Numbered from the stretch's first letter, positions 41,447 through 50,355 are shown. The stretch is DNA of 64,000 bases from CAWBJP01 sp044867425 (GCA_044867425.1 JBIOUX010000029.1:15287-79286); one strand, 5' to 3'. Numbers and translations: made by a program. Notes: generated by a model not told the origin, from the letters alone.

Positions 41447-42571
41447 CTACAAGTTGCCCCGGCGGGCCTGTTCCCGCTCGATGGCCTCGAAGAGGGCCTT
41501 GAAGTTCCCGGCGCCGAAGCCGCGGGACCCCTCGCGCTGGATGATCTCGAAGAAGAGCGTCGGGCGGTCGCCGATGGTCTCGGTGAAGACCTGGAGGAGA
41601 TGGCCCTCGTGGTCCCGGTCGGCCAGGATGCCGAGGTCGGCCAGGTCCTCCCACGGCAGATCGATGCCCGCCATGCGCTCCACCGCCGCCTCGTAGTAGG
41701 TGCCCGGCACCCGCAGGAAGCGAACCCCGCGGTCCCGTAGCGCCCGCACCGTGGTCACGATGTCGTTGGTGCGCAGGGCGATGTGCTGCACGCCGGGCCC
41801 GCCGTAGCAGTCGAGGTACTCCTGGATCTGGCTGCGGCGCAGACCGGTGGCCGGCTCGTTGATGGGCAGCACCACCTTGGAGCCGTCCCAGACCACGGTG
41901 GACATGAGGGCCGAGTACTCCGTGGAGATGGTCTCGTCGTCGAAGTGGACGAGCTGGTCGAAGCCGAAGATGCGGGCGTAGTAGTCGACCCAGGCCTCGA
42001 GGCGGCCGAGCTCCACGTTGGCCACCACGTGGTCGATGCGCTCCAGGCCGACGGCGGGGCCGATCGGCCGGCCCAGCTCGGAGGCCTCGTAGCCGGGGGC
42101 GAAGAGGCCGGTGTAGTCGGCCCGCTCCACGAAGGTGTGGCGGGTGTCGCCGTAGGTGGCAACGGTGGCCCGCACGATGCGGCCGTCGGCGTCGGAGTCC
42201 ACCCACGGGGCCGCCAGCCCGGTGGCGCCGCGGCCCACAGCCGTCTCGTAGGCCAGCGCGGCGTTGTCCACCACGAAGGCCAGGTCCCGCACGCCGTCGC
42301 CGTGGGCGCGGGCGTGTGCGGTGACCGGCGAGTCGGAGGACAGCCCGGCGGTGAGGACGAAGCGGACGTCACCCTGGCGCAGCACATAGGAGGCGCGGTC
42401 GGCCACACCCGTTTCCGGGCCGGCGTAGGCGACGATGTCGAAGCCGAAGGCCGAGGCGAAGAAGCCGGCCGCCTGGCGGGCGTTGCCCACCCAGAACTCG
42501 ATGTGGTCGATGCCCCCCAGCTGCAGACCCGACGCTTGCGCTTGACGGAGCCGGTCTCCGGTGAGGCTCAT
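41447..42571 (-). CDS. hpd: 4-hydroxyphenylpyruvate dioxygenase
   Basis: A 374-aa two-VOC-domain enzyme from ATG 42571 (AAGGAGGG upstream). The Fe(II) ligands appear as His in ERIDHVVANVELG, His in GVQHIALRTNDI and Glu in LFFEIIQREGS. It converts 4-hydroxyphenylpyruvate to homogentisate in tyrosine degradation. Its start overlaps the stop of the preceding diiron-like gene as ATGA, and hmgA and a fumarylacetoacetase-like gene follow divergently, completing the homogentisate route. Confidence 0.94.
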   Translation of the reverse strand: MSLTGDRLRQAQASGLQLGGIDHIEFWVGNARQAAGFFASAFGFDIVAYAGPETGVADRASYVLRQGDVRFVLTAGLSSDSPVTAHARAHGDGVRDLAFVVDNAALAYETAVGRGATGLAAPWVDSDADGRIVRATVATYGDTRHTFVERADYTGLFAPGYEASELGRPIGPAVGLERIDHVVANVELGRLEAWVDYYARIFGFDQLVHFDDETISTEYSALMSTVVWDGSKVVLPINEPATGLRRSQIQEYLDCYGGPGVQHIALRTNDIVTTVRALRDRGVRFLRVPGTYYEAAVERMAGIDLPWEDLADLGILADRDHEGHLLQVFTETIGDRPTLFFEIIQREGSRGFGAGNFKALFEAIEREQARRGNL

Positions 42572-43389
42572 GCCACCCTCCTTGTCTTGTGGCGGTCGCG
42601 CTCCAGCCCGTCCCAGAAGGCCTTCACGCCGTCGAGCATCTCGACCGCCCCGGAGCAGAAGCGCTCCTCGTCGAAGTCGGGGCGGAAGAAAGCCTCGGCC
42701 AGCTCGTCGGCCGTGTGGGCCGCGTGCTGGTCCTCGATCTTGTCGTGCCAGATCCAGAAGCCCATCGGCAGGGCCGGGCACTCGCGCGCCTTGAACGCCC
42801 GCAGGCCGGCGATGAGCTCCTTCCAGAACCCGGCGGCCGCCCAGTTCTCCACCGCGTAGGAGGCGCCCTCGGCCACCGAAGCGTCCTCGTTGCCGTAGAT
42901 GCGCAGCAGCTCGTCGCAGAAGAAGAGGGTGGAGGTCGTGCCGTGGCGGCGCTTGCCCATCTCGTCGAACGACAACCCGAGCGCGGCACCGAAGCGCAGG
43001 AGCCATTCGAAGTGGGCGGCGGCGAACCGGAAGCGGCCGCCGTCGACAGTGCCTTCCGTTCCCACGATGTCGGGGTCCACGTCGGTATCGGCGGCGGCGG
43101 GGGCGGCCTCGGCCCGGAAGATCACGCCCAGCTCGTTCATGAGGATCTCTTTGCCGGCCCGGTAGGACTCGATGTCGGCGGCGTTGATCACCTTGCGGAG
43201 CTGGGCTTCCACGAAGAGGTGGCTGAAAACGGAGAACTGCACGGCGAGGTGGCGCACTTCATCGGCAGTGGTCTCGCCCCGGGCGAACCAGCGGGTGTAG
43301 GTGTTGTCCACCACCACGGGATGCTGGTGGACGAGTTCCTCCACCCGCGCCCGAAATGAGGCGAGATCGCTGGCGGTCCGAGTCTCCAT
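42568..43389 (-). CDS. Putative heme-oxygenase-like diiron oxidase/oxygenase coupled to hpd
   Basis: A 273-aa all-helical protein from ATG 43389 (METRTASDLASFRARVEEL start; GGGAGT upstream). The late helix has His215-x3-Glu219-x2-His222 (WHDKIEDQHAAH), preceded by Glu181 in AVENWAAAGFWKEL. This matches the ligand spacing of heme-oxygenase-like diiron proteins (CADD/HDO type). Acidic and His residues at 61, 86 and 126-128 could complete the site. Translational coupling to hpd suggests a step in aromatic amino acid metabolism. The exact reaction is unknown. Confidence 0.7.
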   Translation of the reverse strand: METRTASDLASFRARVEELVHQHPVVVDNTYTRWFARGETTADEVRHLAVQFSVFSHLFVEAQLRKVINAADIESYRAGKEILMNELGVIFRAEAAPAAADTDVDPDIVGTEGTVDGGRFRFAAAHFEWLLRFGAALGLSFDEMGKRRHGTTSTLFFCDELLRIYGNEDASVAEGASYAVENWAAAGFWKELIAGLRAFKARECPALPMGFWIWHDKIEDQHAAHTADELAEAFFRPDFDEERFCSGAVEMLDGVKAFWDGLERDRHKTRRVA

Positions 43390-43558
43390 GTGCCACTCCC
43401 TTCCTTCAGGCACCGTTGCCCAGTTGAGTGGATAATTTTTGGCCGTTTCTGTCAACATCTTCTTCGGCCAATAGACAACTTGTACTTGAATCTCTGGACA
43501 TAGCCACACAAAGTGGACAGATTGTTCAACCCGGGGAGGCGGACGTAGAGTCCCCGCC
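43390..43558. promoter_or_regulatory. Divergent control region of the tyrosine-degradation locus
   Basis: This 169-bp AT-rich interval separates the diiron/hpd unit (minus) from the Lrp/hmgA unit (plus). On the minus strand a TTGACA (43455-43450) precedes a weak TATCCA at 15-nt spacing. TTGAA and TTCAA arms around a GGACA-containing core near 43483-43530 could be an Lrp operator. These are candidate sites only. Confidence 0.5.
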
Positions 43559-44077
43559 GTGACCGAGAGCCTGGAACCAGTCGACTGGCGCCTGCTGCGG
43601 GTGCTCTCGGAGGGGCCCCGTATCGGGATGCTCGAGCTCTCCCGTCAGGCCCACGTGGCTCGGGGCACGGCCCAGGCCCATGTCGACCGGCTTGTCTCCT
43701 CCGGCGTCATCACCAGCTTCGGGCCGCACCTGGATCTCAAGGCCATGGGCTACGGGGTGCTCGCCTTCACCCACCTCGACATCGCCCAGGGACGCCTGGA
43801 GGACGTGGTCGCCCACCTGAAGGAGATCCCCGAGGTGCTCGAGGCTCACGCCACCACCGGGGCCGACGATCTCCATTGCCGGGTGGTGGCCCGCTCCAAC
43901 GACCACCTCCAGGACGTGCTCAACCGGATCCTGGAGGTGCAGGGCATCAACCGGACGACGACCGTCATCGCCCTCACGGAGCAGATCCCCTTCCGTCTCA
44001 CCCCGCTCCTGGACGCCGCCAGCCCTCAGGCCGCCGGCCGGCGACCCCGCACAGCGGCCGGCGGCCGGTCCCGCTAG
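43559..44077 (+). CDS. Lrp/AsnC-family regulator of the tyrosine-degradation locus
   Basis: A 172-aa protein from GTG 43559. It has an N-terminal winged helix (LLRVLSEGPRIGMLELSRQA, GTAQAHVDRLVSSGVITSFG) and a RAM domain; the C-terminal ~20 residues are a basic low-complexity extension. It lies between the divergent units of the homogentisate pathway and starts hmgA's operon (7-nt gap), so control of the whole locus in response to an aromatic amino acid is likely. Confidence 0.9.
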   Translation: MTESLEPVDWRLLRVLSEGPRIGMLELSRQAHVARGTAQAHVDRLVSSGVITSFGPHLDLKAMGYGVLAFTHLDIAQGRLEDVVAHLKEIPEVLEAHATTGADDLHCRVVARSNDHLQDVLNRILEVQGINRTTTVIALTEQIPFRLTPLLDAASPQAAGRRPRTAAGGRSR

Positions 44078-44084
44078 GAAGCTG

Positions 44085-45221
44085 ATGGACGAGTTCCCCA
44101 GGCCGCAGTGGATCCGGGGGCGGGCCTCCCGCCAGGCCCACGCCGACCTGCCCGAGGGCACGGTGGAGGAGGAGCACGGCCGGGAGGGCTTCTCCGGAGC
44201 CGCCAGCCACCTCTACCGACTGCGCCCACCGACGGGCTGGTCCTCCATTGACGGTCCCCTGCGCCCCCACGCCCTGGACGCCAACCGGCTGCCGCACGGC
44301 GACACCAACGGCGGCGACGGGTTGCCGGTCGTGCTGCTGGAGAACACCGACCTGCGCATCGGCTGGTGGGCCCGACCGGCCGGAACGCCGGAGTGGTTCC
44401 TGCGCAACGCCGAGGGCGACACCCTCTACCTCGTCCACGATGGGGACGGCCGCCTGGAGACGGAGTACGGCCCGCTCCCCTACCGGCCCGGCGACTACCT
44501 GGTCGTGCCCCGGGGCACGACCCACCGGGTGTCGGCCACCAGCCCCACCCGCCTGCTCACCGTGGAGGCCCTGGGTGGCAGCCTGCGGCTGCCCGACCGG
44601 GGCCTGCTCGGACGCCACGCCCTCTTCGATCCGGCCGTGCTCGAGGTTCCCGAACCCGAACCCCACGACGAGACGGGTGAGTTCCCGGTCAAGGTCATGC
44701 GGGAGGGGCAGGTGACCACGGTGGTCTACCCTCACCATCCCTTCGATGTGGTGGGCTGGAAGGGCGACCTGGCCCCGCTGCGCCTGTCGGTGAAGGACTT
44801 CCGGCCGGTGACCTCGGCCCGCTACCACGTGCCGCCCTCGGCCCACACCACTTTCGTGGCCCAGGGCTTCGTGGTCGCCACCTTCGCCCCCCGCCCCCTG
44901 GAAACCGACCCGGCGGTGCTGCGGGTGCCCTTCTACCACCGCAACATCGACTACGACGAGGTGATCTTCTACCACCGGGGTGAGTTCTTCTCCCGGGCCG
45001 GCATCACCGAGGGGATGCTCACCTTCCATCCCTCGGGCATCCACCACGGACCCCAGCCCAAGGCGGTGGAGCGTTCCCGGGAGCGGGGACCGGGGGGCCA
45101 CGCCGACGAGGTGGCGGTGAACATCGACGCCCGCCGTCCGCTGCGCCTCACGCCGGCGGGAACCTCCATCGACGTCGAGCTCTACGACCGCTCGTGGATG
45201 GACGGCGCCGGCGATCGCTAG
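44085..45221 (+). CDS. hmgA: Homogentisate 1,2-dioxygenase
   Basis: A 378-aa cupin-type enzyme. The iron ligands are seen in FYHRNIDYDEVIFYHRGEF (His and Glu) and GIHHGPQP (His). It opens the aromatic ring of homogentisate to maleylacetoacetate. It is a little shorter than proteobacterial HmgA, as in other actinobacteria. AGGAAG precedes the ATG; the next gene follows after 15 nt. Confidence 0.93.
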   Translation: MDEFPRPQWIRGRASRQAHADLPEGTVEEEHGREGFSGAASHLYRLRPPTGWSSIDGPLRPHALDANRLPHGDTNGGDGLPVVLLENTDLRIGWWARPAGTPEWFLRNAEGDTLYLVHDGDGRLETEYGPLPYRPGDYLVVPRGTTHRVSATSPTRLLTVEALGGSLRLPDRGLLGRHALFDPAVLEVPEPEPHDETGEFPVKVMREGQVTTVVYPHHPFDVVGWKGDLAPLRLSVKDFRPVTSARYHVPPSAHTTFVAQGFVVATFAPRPLETDPAVLRVPFYHRNIDYDEVIFYHRGEFFSRAGITEGMLTFHPSGIHHGPQPKAVERSRERGPGGHADEVAVNIDARRPLRLTPAGTSIDVELYDRSWMDGAGDR

Positions 45222-45236
45222 CCCTCCGGCCCGCTG

Positions 45237-46142
45237 ATGCGCTTCGCCACCTTCCTGGCGCCGGGGTCACCGGTCGAGCGGGTGGGGGTCATCGACGGGG
45301 AGCGCATCTGCGCCCTGCCCGCCGGAGTGACCCTGATCGAGTTGGTCGGCGACCTCCCCGGGGCCGGGCGGGCGGCCCTGGCGTCGCCCGATGCGGTCTT
45401 CGCCGTGAGCGCGGTGCGCTTCCTCGCCCCGGTGCCGGTCCCACCCTCGGTGCGGGACTTCTACGCCTTCGAGGACCATGTCCGCACCGCCCGGGCCACC
45501 CGCGGCCTCGAGGTCGACCCCGACTGGTACGAGCTCCCCGTCTTCTATTTCTCCAACCCGGCGGCCATCGCCGGCCCGGGTGACGACATCGCCGTCCCGC
45601 CGGGCTGCGCCGAGCTTGACTACGAGCTCGAGGTGGCGGCGGTGGTGGGTCGCCCCGGCGCCGATCTCGATCCGGCCACGGCCCAGACCCACATCGCCGG
45701 CTACACGGTCATGAACGACTGGAGCGCCCGGGACCTCCAGCGCCGGGAGATGCGCCTGGGCCTGGGACCGGCGAAGGGCAAGGACTTCGCCACCAGCCTG
45801 GGGCCGGTGCTGGTGACCCCGGACGAGCTGGAGCCCTACCGGGAGAACAAGGCGTTCAACCTGGCCATGACCGCCTGCGTCAACGGCGCCGAGTGGTCCC
45901 GCGGCCGCCTGTCCGACCTCTACTGGAGCTTCGGGGAGATGCTGGCCCACGCCTCCCGGGGCACCGTCCTCCGGCCCGGGGACGTCATCGGCTCCGGGAC
46001 GTGCGGCACGGGCTGCATCCTCGAACTGTCGGCCGTGCACGGCTCCAACACGTATCCCTGGCTCACCCCTGGAGATCGGGTCGAGCTGGCGGTGGAGGAG
46101 CTCGGCACCCTGGCCAACACGGTGGTCGCCGGCGCGGGCTGA
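45237..46142 (+). CDS. Fumarylacetoacetate hydrolase family protein
   Basis: A 301-aa protein with the FAH core: DFYAFEDHVRTARATRG, LDYELEVAAVVGRPG, AGYTVMNDWSARDLQ, KGKDFATSLGPVLVTPDEL and GSGTCGTGCILEL. The acidic triad and the Asp-Trp-Ser-Ala-Arg-Asp signature bind the divalent metal. By context it should hydrolyse fumarylacetoacetate (or maleylacetoacetate directly, as no isomerase gene is seen here). It is the last gene of the operon. Confidence 0.9.
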   Translation: MRFATFLAPGSPVERVGVIDGERICALPAGVTLIELVGDLPGAGRAALASPDAVFAVSAVRFLAPVPVPPSVRDFYAFEDHVRTARATRGLEVDPDWYELPVFYFSNPAAIAGPGDDIAVPPGCAELDYELEVAAVVGRPGADLDPATAQTHIAGYTVMNDWSARDLQRREMRLGLGPAKGKDFATSLGPVLVTPDELEPYRENKAFNLAMTACVNGAEWSRGRLSDLYWSFGEMLAHASRGTVLRPGDVIGSGTCGTGCILELSAVHGSNTYPWLTPGDRVELAVEELGTLANTVVAGAG

Positions 46143-46502
46143 TCGCAGTCCCGCACAGGTATCGCCGGTTTCTGCCCACCAGGGCGTTGAGGGCAGTAAC
46201 CCCAACGGGCTGGTCGTCGATTACTCGGTGTGAAGGGCGGTCCCGGACCGCCCTTCAGGCGCGCCTGCCGGTGCCGAACGCCCCAGCATCGGCCTTCGGC
46301 ATCAGGGCTGAAGCCAAGCCACCGCGATTCGCGTGCTTCCCGGACGGGCGGTTGCAGGTGTGTCCTCCTTTCGCATCGCAAGCCCCAACCGTGCCGCGTC
46401 ACGGCCTGTGGTGGAAGGCGTTTCCAGCACGTCCATCCCCCAGGGTGGCGCCCCGACACGGCCGGGTGCGGGCCCGGCCGGCGCAAACAAGGAGACACTG
46501 CG
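46143..46502. other. Intergenic region with a hairpin and the upstream region of a secreted protein
   Basis: 360 bases. After the FAH gene there is a strong hairpin (46232-46256); the rest should contain the promoter of the secreted protein at 46503. Open frames here are shadows. Confidence 0.5.
46232..46256 (+). terminator. Strong hairpin after the homogentisate operon
   Basis: GAAGGGCGGTCC (46232-46243) is the inverse of 46245-46256, giving an 11-bp stem with a tight loop. It is placed 90 nt after the FAH stop. There is no U-tract. Confidence 0.6.
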
Positions 46503-47471
46503 TTGTTCAGTTCAACCAAGAAGAGGGTGACGGCAGTTCTGCTGCTCACCACGATGATCATGGCCTTGGGTGCCAGCGCCGCCATGGCGGGCCGCGAGGA
46601 CGGCGAGGATGACGGCGACGGCAAGGTGACCATCTGCCACGTCCCGCCCGGCAACCCGGAGAACGCCCACACGATCACGGTGGGTCCGACGGCCGCAGCG
46701 CGCCACCTCGCCAACCACGACGGCGACCACCTCGGTCCGTGCAATGGCGACGAAGGCGACGACGACGATGACGACGACGGTGACGACAACGGTGACGACG
46801 ACGGCGCCTGCGAGAGCATGATCGACCGGGTCCGGCGGAGCGTGCTCGAAGCCGACGGCGGAATCAACGTCGGTCTGAACCTCAACGTCGACCTGTGCCT
46901 CGACCTCGACGTCGTGGCCGACCTCGACGCCCACTTGGACGCCGTGCTCGACGCCGCCGCTGACGTCGACGTGACGGCGACCGTCCAGGCGACGGTGGAC
47001 GCCGCCCTCGAGGTCATGGCCGACGCCGAAGCCGAGGTTGACGCCCTCATCGAGGTCGTCGGAGACGTTGACGCCGACGCCGAAGTCCACGCCGTAGTTG
47101 AGGCGACCCTCGACCTCATGGCCGAGATCCAGGCTGACATCGACGCCGTCGTCGAGTTCGTGGCAGACCTGGAGAGCGACCTGGAAGCGGACGTCGACGC
47201 CACGGTCGAGGCCTCCCTGGAGGTGGCCGCCCACCTCGTGGCCGACCTCGAGGCTGACGTCGCCGCCGCCCTCGAGCTGGCCGGCGACCTGGGTGACGAC
47301 ATGGAGGAGAGCGTCGACGCCGGCTTGGCCGTGGTCGGTGACGCCGTGGTCGCCCTGCAGGCCCGGCTGGGTGCGGCGATGGACTTCGCCGAGGACATGA
47401 GCGCCGACGCCGAAGCCGGCGCGGCCAGCACCGTCGACGGCAGCGTCGACGCCGTGCTCGGTATCGGCTAG
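46503..47471 (+). CDS. Secreted acidic protein with long Ala/Asp/Val helical repeat region
   Basis: A 322-aa protein from TTG 46503 with GGAG 8 nt upstream. A signal peptide (VTAVLLLTTMIMALGASAAM) is cut before GREDGED. A small domain VTICHVPPGNPENAHTITVG with a later Cys matches a motif common in secreted bacterial proteins. Then come an Asp/Gly stretch and about 200 residues of near-regular helical repeats (DVDATVEASLEVAAHLVADL) almost without Lys or Arg. They may form an extended, very acidic coiled helix able to bind cations or lipids. The function is unknown. Confidence 0.75.
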   Translation: MFSSTKKRVTAVLLLTTMIMALGASAAMAGREDGEDDGDGKVTICHVPPGNPENAHTITVGPTAAARHLANHDGDHLGPCNGDEGDDDDDDDGDDNGDDDGACESMIDRVRRSVLEADGGINVGLNLNVDLCLDLDVVADLDAHLDAVLDAAADVDVTATVQATVDAALEVMADAEAEVDALIEVVGDVDADAEVHAVVEATLDLMAEIQADIDAVVEFVADLESDLEADVDATVEASLEVAAHLVADLEADVAAALELAGDLGDDMEESVDAGLAVVGDAVVALQARLGAAMDFAEDMSADAEAGAASTVDGSVDAVLGIG

Positions 47472-47492
47472 TCCTGCAGCAAAGCACCAGAA

Positions 47493-47522
47493 CGAGGGGC
47501 AGTCCCACGGGACTGCCCCTCG
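47493..47522. terminator. 14-bp hairpin between secreted-protein gene and arsR remnant
   Basis: CGAGGGGCAGTCCC (47493-47506) pairs perfectly with 47509-47522. It lies 22 nt after the secreted-protein stop and 14 nt from the stop of the convergent regulator gene, so it can serve both strands as a bidirectional terminator. Confidence 0.75.
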
Positions 47523-47535
47523 GCGCGTCCGAGGG

Positions 47536-47895
47536 TCATCGCCGGATCTTGTCGGTGGCGGGGGCCTCGGCGGCGGGCGGCTCCATGGTCGGGGGACTTC
47601 CCGCTCCCGGACCCGGGCTTACCCAGGTCTCCTCCCCCAGGAGCACCTCGAGGAAGGCCCGCAGCTCGGCCAGGCCTTCGACCCGGGCCCGGTAGTAGCG
47701 CCGGGTCCCCTGCCGCCGTTCGGTCACCAGCCCCGTGTCCTTCAAGATGCGGAGATGTTGGGAGACCGCCGGCCGGCTGACCTCGAAGTGGGCGGCGATC
47801 TGACCCGCGGTCAGCTCCTCGTCCCGTACGAGCCGCACGATCTCCCGCCGGTGGCGCTAGGCGATGGCCCGGATCGCAGCTTCCACGCCGACCAT
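47536..47895 (-). pseudogene. ArsR-family regulator interrupted by an in-frame amber codon
   Basis: From ATG 47895 the frame reads MVGVEAAIRAIA, then TAG (47859-47857), then RHRREIVRLVRDEELTAGQ and the winged helix (FEVSRPAVSQHLRILKDTGL, QGTRRYYRARVEGLAEL). The codons before and after the stop fit a normal ArsR N-terminus, so the TAG is a nonsense mutation or sequence error. Restart at GTG 47838 would give a 100-aa protein missing its first helix. The C-terminal ~35 residues are Pro-rich. The binding target is unknown. Confidence 0.65.
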
Positions 47896-48001
47896 TAAAG
47901 CCCGTGAGACCACCAGTCCTCAAGTGCGGACTTAAGTAAACAGGAAGAACCCGGGCAACAGGGCTTTTCGCGGTTTGGCCGGAGGCCGGTATCGTCGGGC
48001 C

Positions 48002-48682
48002 ATGGCCAGCCCTCCCGTCCAGATCGTTCCCTCCGTGCTCCCGGCCGATTTTGCCCGCCTGGGCGAGGACGTCGCCGCTCTGGAGAAGGCCGGTGTGGAC
48101 CGCATCCAGTGGGACGTGATGGACGGGCACTTCGTGCCCAACCTCACCTTCGGCCCGGACGTGATCGGCGCCTGCCGCTCGCATGCCCAGGTGCCCTATG
48201 AGGCGCATTTGATGGTCTCGAACCCCGATCTGCTGCTCGGCCGCTACGTGGACGCCGGGTGCGAGCTGGTGATCGTGCATGCCGAGACCTGCCCCCATCT
48301 CCACCGCACCCTCACCGCCATCCACGACCTCGGGGCCCGCGCCGGTGTGGCACTCAACCCCTCCACCCCGCTGGAATGCGTCCGCCACGTCATCGACCTC
48401 ACCGACCTGGTGCTGGTCATGACGGTCAACCCCGGCTTCGGCGGGCAGGCCTACATCAAGACCATGGAGCCCAAGATCGCTGAGGCCCGGGCACTCATCG
48501 AAGCCTCGGGGCGGTCCATCGAGCTCGAGGTCGACGGGGGCATCGGACCCGACACCATCGCCGGCGCGGCGGGGGCGGGCGCCGACGTGCTGGTGGCCGG
48601 CAGCGCCCTGTTCCGGGACCCCGAGGGCCTCGAGCACGCCGTGTCCGACCTGCGATCCCGGGCCGAGGCCGCTCGCTCCTGA
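48002..48682 (+). CDS. rpe: Ribulose-phosphate 3-epimerase
   Basis: A 226-aa TIM-barrel enzyme. Key segments are IVPSVLPADFARLGEDV, DVMDGHFVPNLTFGPDVI with metal-binding Asp/His, YEAHLMVSNPD, VMTVNPGFGGQAYI and LEVDGGIGPDT. It interconverts ribulose-5-phosphate and xylulose-5-phosphate. I chose ATG 48002 over an upstream in-frame start because it gives the usual N-terminus. It appears monocistronic. Confidence 0.95.
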   Translation: MASPPVQIVPSVLPADFARLGEDVAALEKAGVDRIQWDVMDGHFVPNLTFGPDVIGACRSHAQVPYEAHLMVSNPDLLLGRYVDAGCELVIVHAETCPHLHRTLTAIHDLGARAGVALNPSTPLECVRHVIDLTDLVLVMTVNPGFGGQAYIKTMEPKIAEARALIEASGRSIELEVDGGIGPDTIAGAAGAGADVLVAGSALFRDPEGLEHAVSDLRSRAEAARS

Positions 48683-48815
48683 CCCGGTAGGGAATCCTCA
48701 GGCACGAAACTGCCCAACTCCCCCGTTTCTCCCCGGGCGGGAAGGAGGCGGGACCCCGGCCGTAGAAACCAAGGCCGCTGGGACCCGGCATCCCCCCGAG
48801 CCCGAGGTTCAAGAG

Positions 48816-50246
48816 TTGACCAGCTGGCGCATCGATCCCATGGACGAACCGGCGCTGCGGGAGCCCCGCCGCCCGAGGATCGTGCGCGTCATCGCCGTGG
48901 CCGTCGCCTCGCTGCTGATGGCCAACGGTGTGATCCTGACCGAGCACTACGCCCACACCGACATCGCAAGTCTCCTGGCCGACGGCCTGCGGGACGCCCG
49001 CAGTGCCCTGGCTGACGCCCTCGACCCCGAGCCGGAGAACCAGGTCGCCGCCGGGGTGGCGAAGACGACCACCACAACCGCGGGGGCCGCGCCCGAGTCG
49101 ACCACCACGACCGCCCCGGCGGGCACCACCGACACGACCGCGCCCGCCGCCGGCCCCGGCCCGGGACCCTCCGTCACCGCTCCCCCCGTCACCGCTCCGC
49201 CCGCCGCCGCGGTCCCCGCCGCCAACTCCATCGAGCAGGCCGTCCCCACCCTTTCCGCCTTCGTGGAGAAGGAGCGGAGCCTCAAGTTCAAGACCCCGGT
49301 GGCCGTTACGGTCCTCCAGGACGCCCCGTTCAAGGCCCTTCTGGCCGAGCGGCGTCTGGCCCCGGCCGAGGCCGAGGCCCGCCAGGCGCAGGGCATGCTC
49401 CGGGCGCTGGGCCTGATCGCTCCCGGTGTCGATCTCGCCGCTCAGATCAAGCGGCTCTCCACCGGATCAGCCAGCGCCTTCTACGACACCGCGGCCAACG
49501 AGCTGGTGGTCAAGGCCGGGCCGGCCACCCCCTTCGCCAAAAAGATCCTGGTCCACGAACTGACCAACGCCCTCGACGACCAGCACTTCGAGCTCGACCG
49601 CCCGGCCCTGAAGGGCGCCGTCAACGAGGCGGGTGCCTCCTTCGAGGCCATCGCCCAGGGAATCGCGGCCCGGGTCGAGGAACGCTACGTCGCTTCCCTC
49701 AGCGCCGCCGACAAGCAGTCGGTGGAGGCCGAGCAGCGCCGGCTGGCCGCCCAGATTCCCCGTGACATCCCCCAGTACGTGCTGGTCTCCTTCGGGTTCC
49801 CCTTCACGGCCGGCCTGCGTCTGGCCAACGCCCTGGCCGCCGGCGGGCAGGCCCGGCTCAACAACGCCCTCCAGGCGCCCCCGGTCAGCACCGAGCAGGT
49901 GCTGCGCCCGGAGAAGTTCACCGGCGGCGAAGCGCCCCGGGCCGTCCCCGCTCCCGCCGCCCAGGGCCAGCCCGTGATGCAGGGCAGCCTGGGTCAGCTC
50001 AACCTGTCCCTCATGCTGGCCGAGGTCCTCGAGGCCGGCTACGCCGAAGGGGCGGCCGACGGGTGGGGCGGCGACAGCTACGTGGCCTGGCAGAACGGCG
50101 CTCAGACCTGCGTGCGGCTGACCATCGACATGGACAACGCCGACGAGAACGCCGAGTTGGGCGAAGCCCTGGCCGACTGGGCCGCGGAGCGCCCGGGGGC
50201 TGTGGTCGAGGGCAGCGGGCCCTTCACCGTCAGCCGTTGCGCCTGA
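48816..50246 (+). CDS. Membrane-anchored protein with a degenerate HExxH metallopeptidase motif
   Basis: A 476-aa protein from TTG 48816 (ATG 48840 is possible). One N-terminal membrane helix (IVRVIAVAVASLLMANGVIL) is followed by a Thr/Pro/Ala-rich linker to residue 135 and an extracellular domain. There KKILVHELTNALDDQHFEL stands where related actinobacterial proteins have HELTHALxDQHF, so the second zinc His is Asn251 (AAC at 49566). If correct, the domain has lost its metal site. It ends with a small C-terminal domain (QTCVRLTIDMDNADENAELG). The function is unknown. Confidence 0.7.
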   Translation: MTSWRIDPMDEPALREPRRPRIVRVIAVAVASLLMANGVILTEHYAHTDIASLLADGLRDARSALADALDPEPENQVAAGVAKTTTTTAGAAPESTTTTAPAGTTDTTAPAAGPGPGPSVTAPPVTAPPAAAVPAANSIEQAVPTLSAFVEKERSLKFKTPVAVTVLQDAPFKALLAERRLAPAEAEARQAQGMLRALGLIAPGVDLAAQIKRLSTGSASAFYDTAANELVVKAGPATPFAKKILVHELTNALDDQHFELDRPALKGAVNEAGASFEAIAQGIAARVEERYVASLSAADKQSVEAEQRRLAAQIPRDIPQYVLVSFGFPFTAGLRLANALAAGGQARLNNALQAPPVSTEQVLRPEKFTGGEAPRAVPAPAAQGQPVMQGSLGQLNLSLMLAEVLEAGYAEGAADGWGGDSYVAWQNGAQTCVRLTIDMDNADENAELGEALADWAAERPGAVVEGSGPFTVSRCA

Positions 50247-50355
50247 TCCCCACCCAGCGCGGTTAGGTCCGCAAACAGCGCCATCGGTAGACTCCTTGCC
50301 TTCTCTTTCCTTGCGCTTCGGCGCGGGGTGACCCCGACGGTAAGGAGCGAAGCAC

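Noticed and set aside
45920..47431. A 503-aa Ser-rich minus-strand frame opposite the acidic secreted protein
   Set aside because: It is the antisense reading of the Asp/Ala repeats and has no initiation signal.
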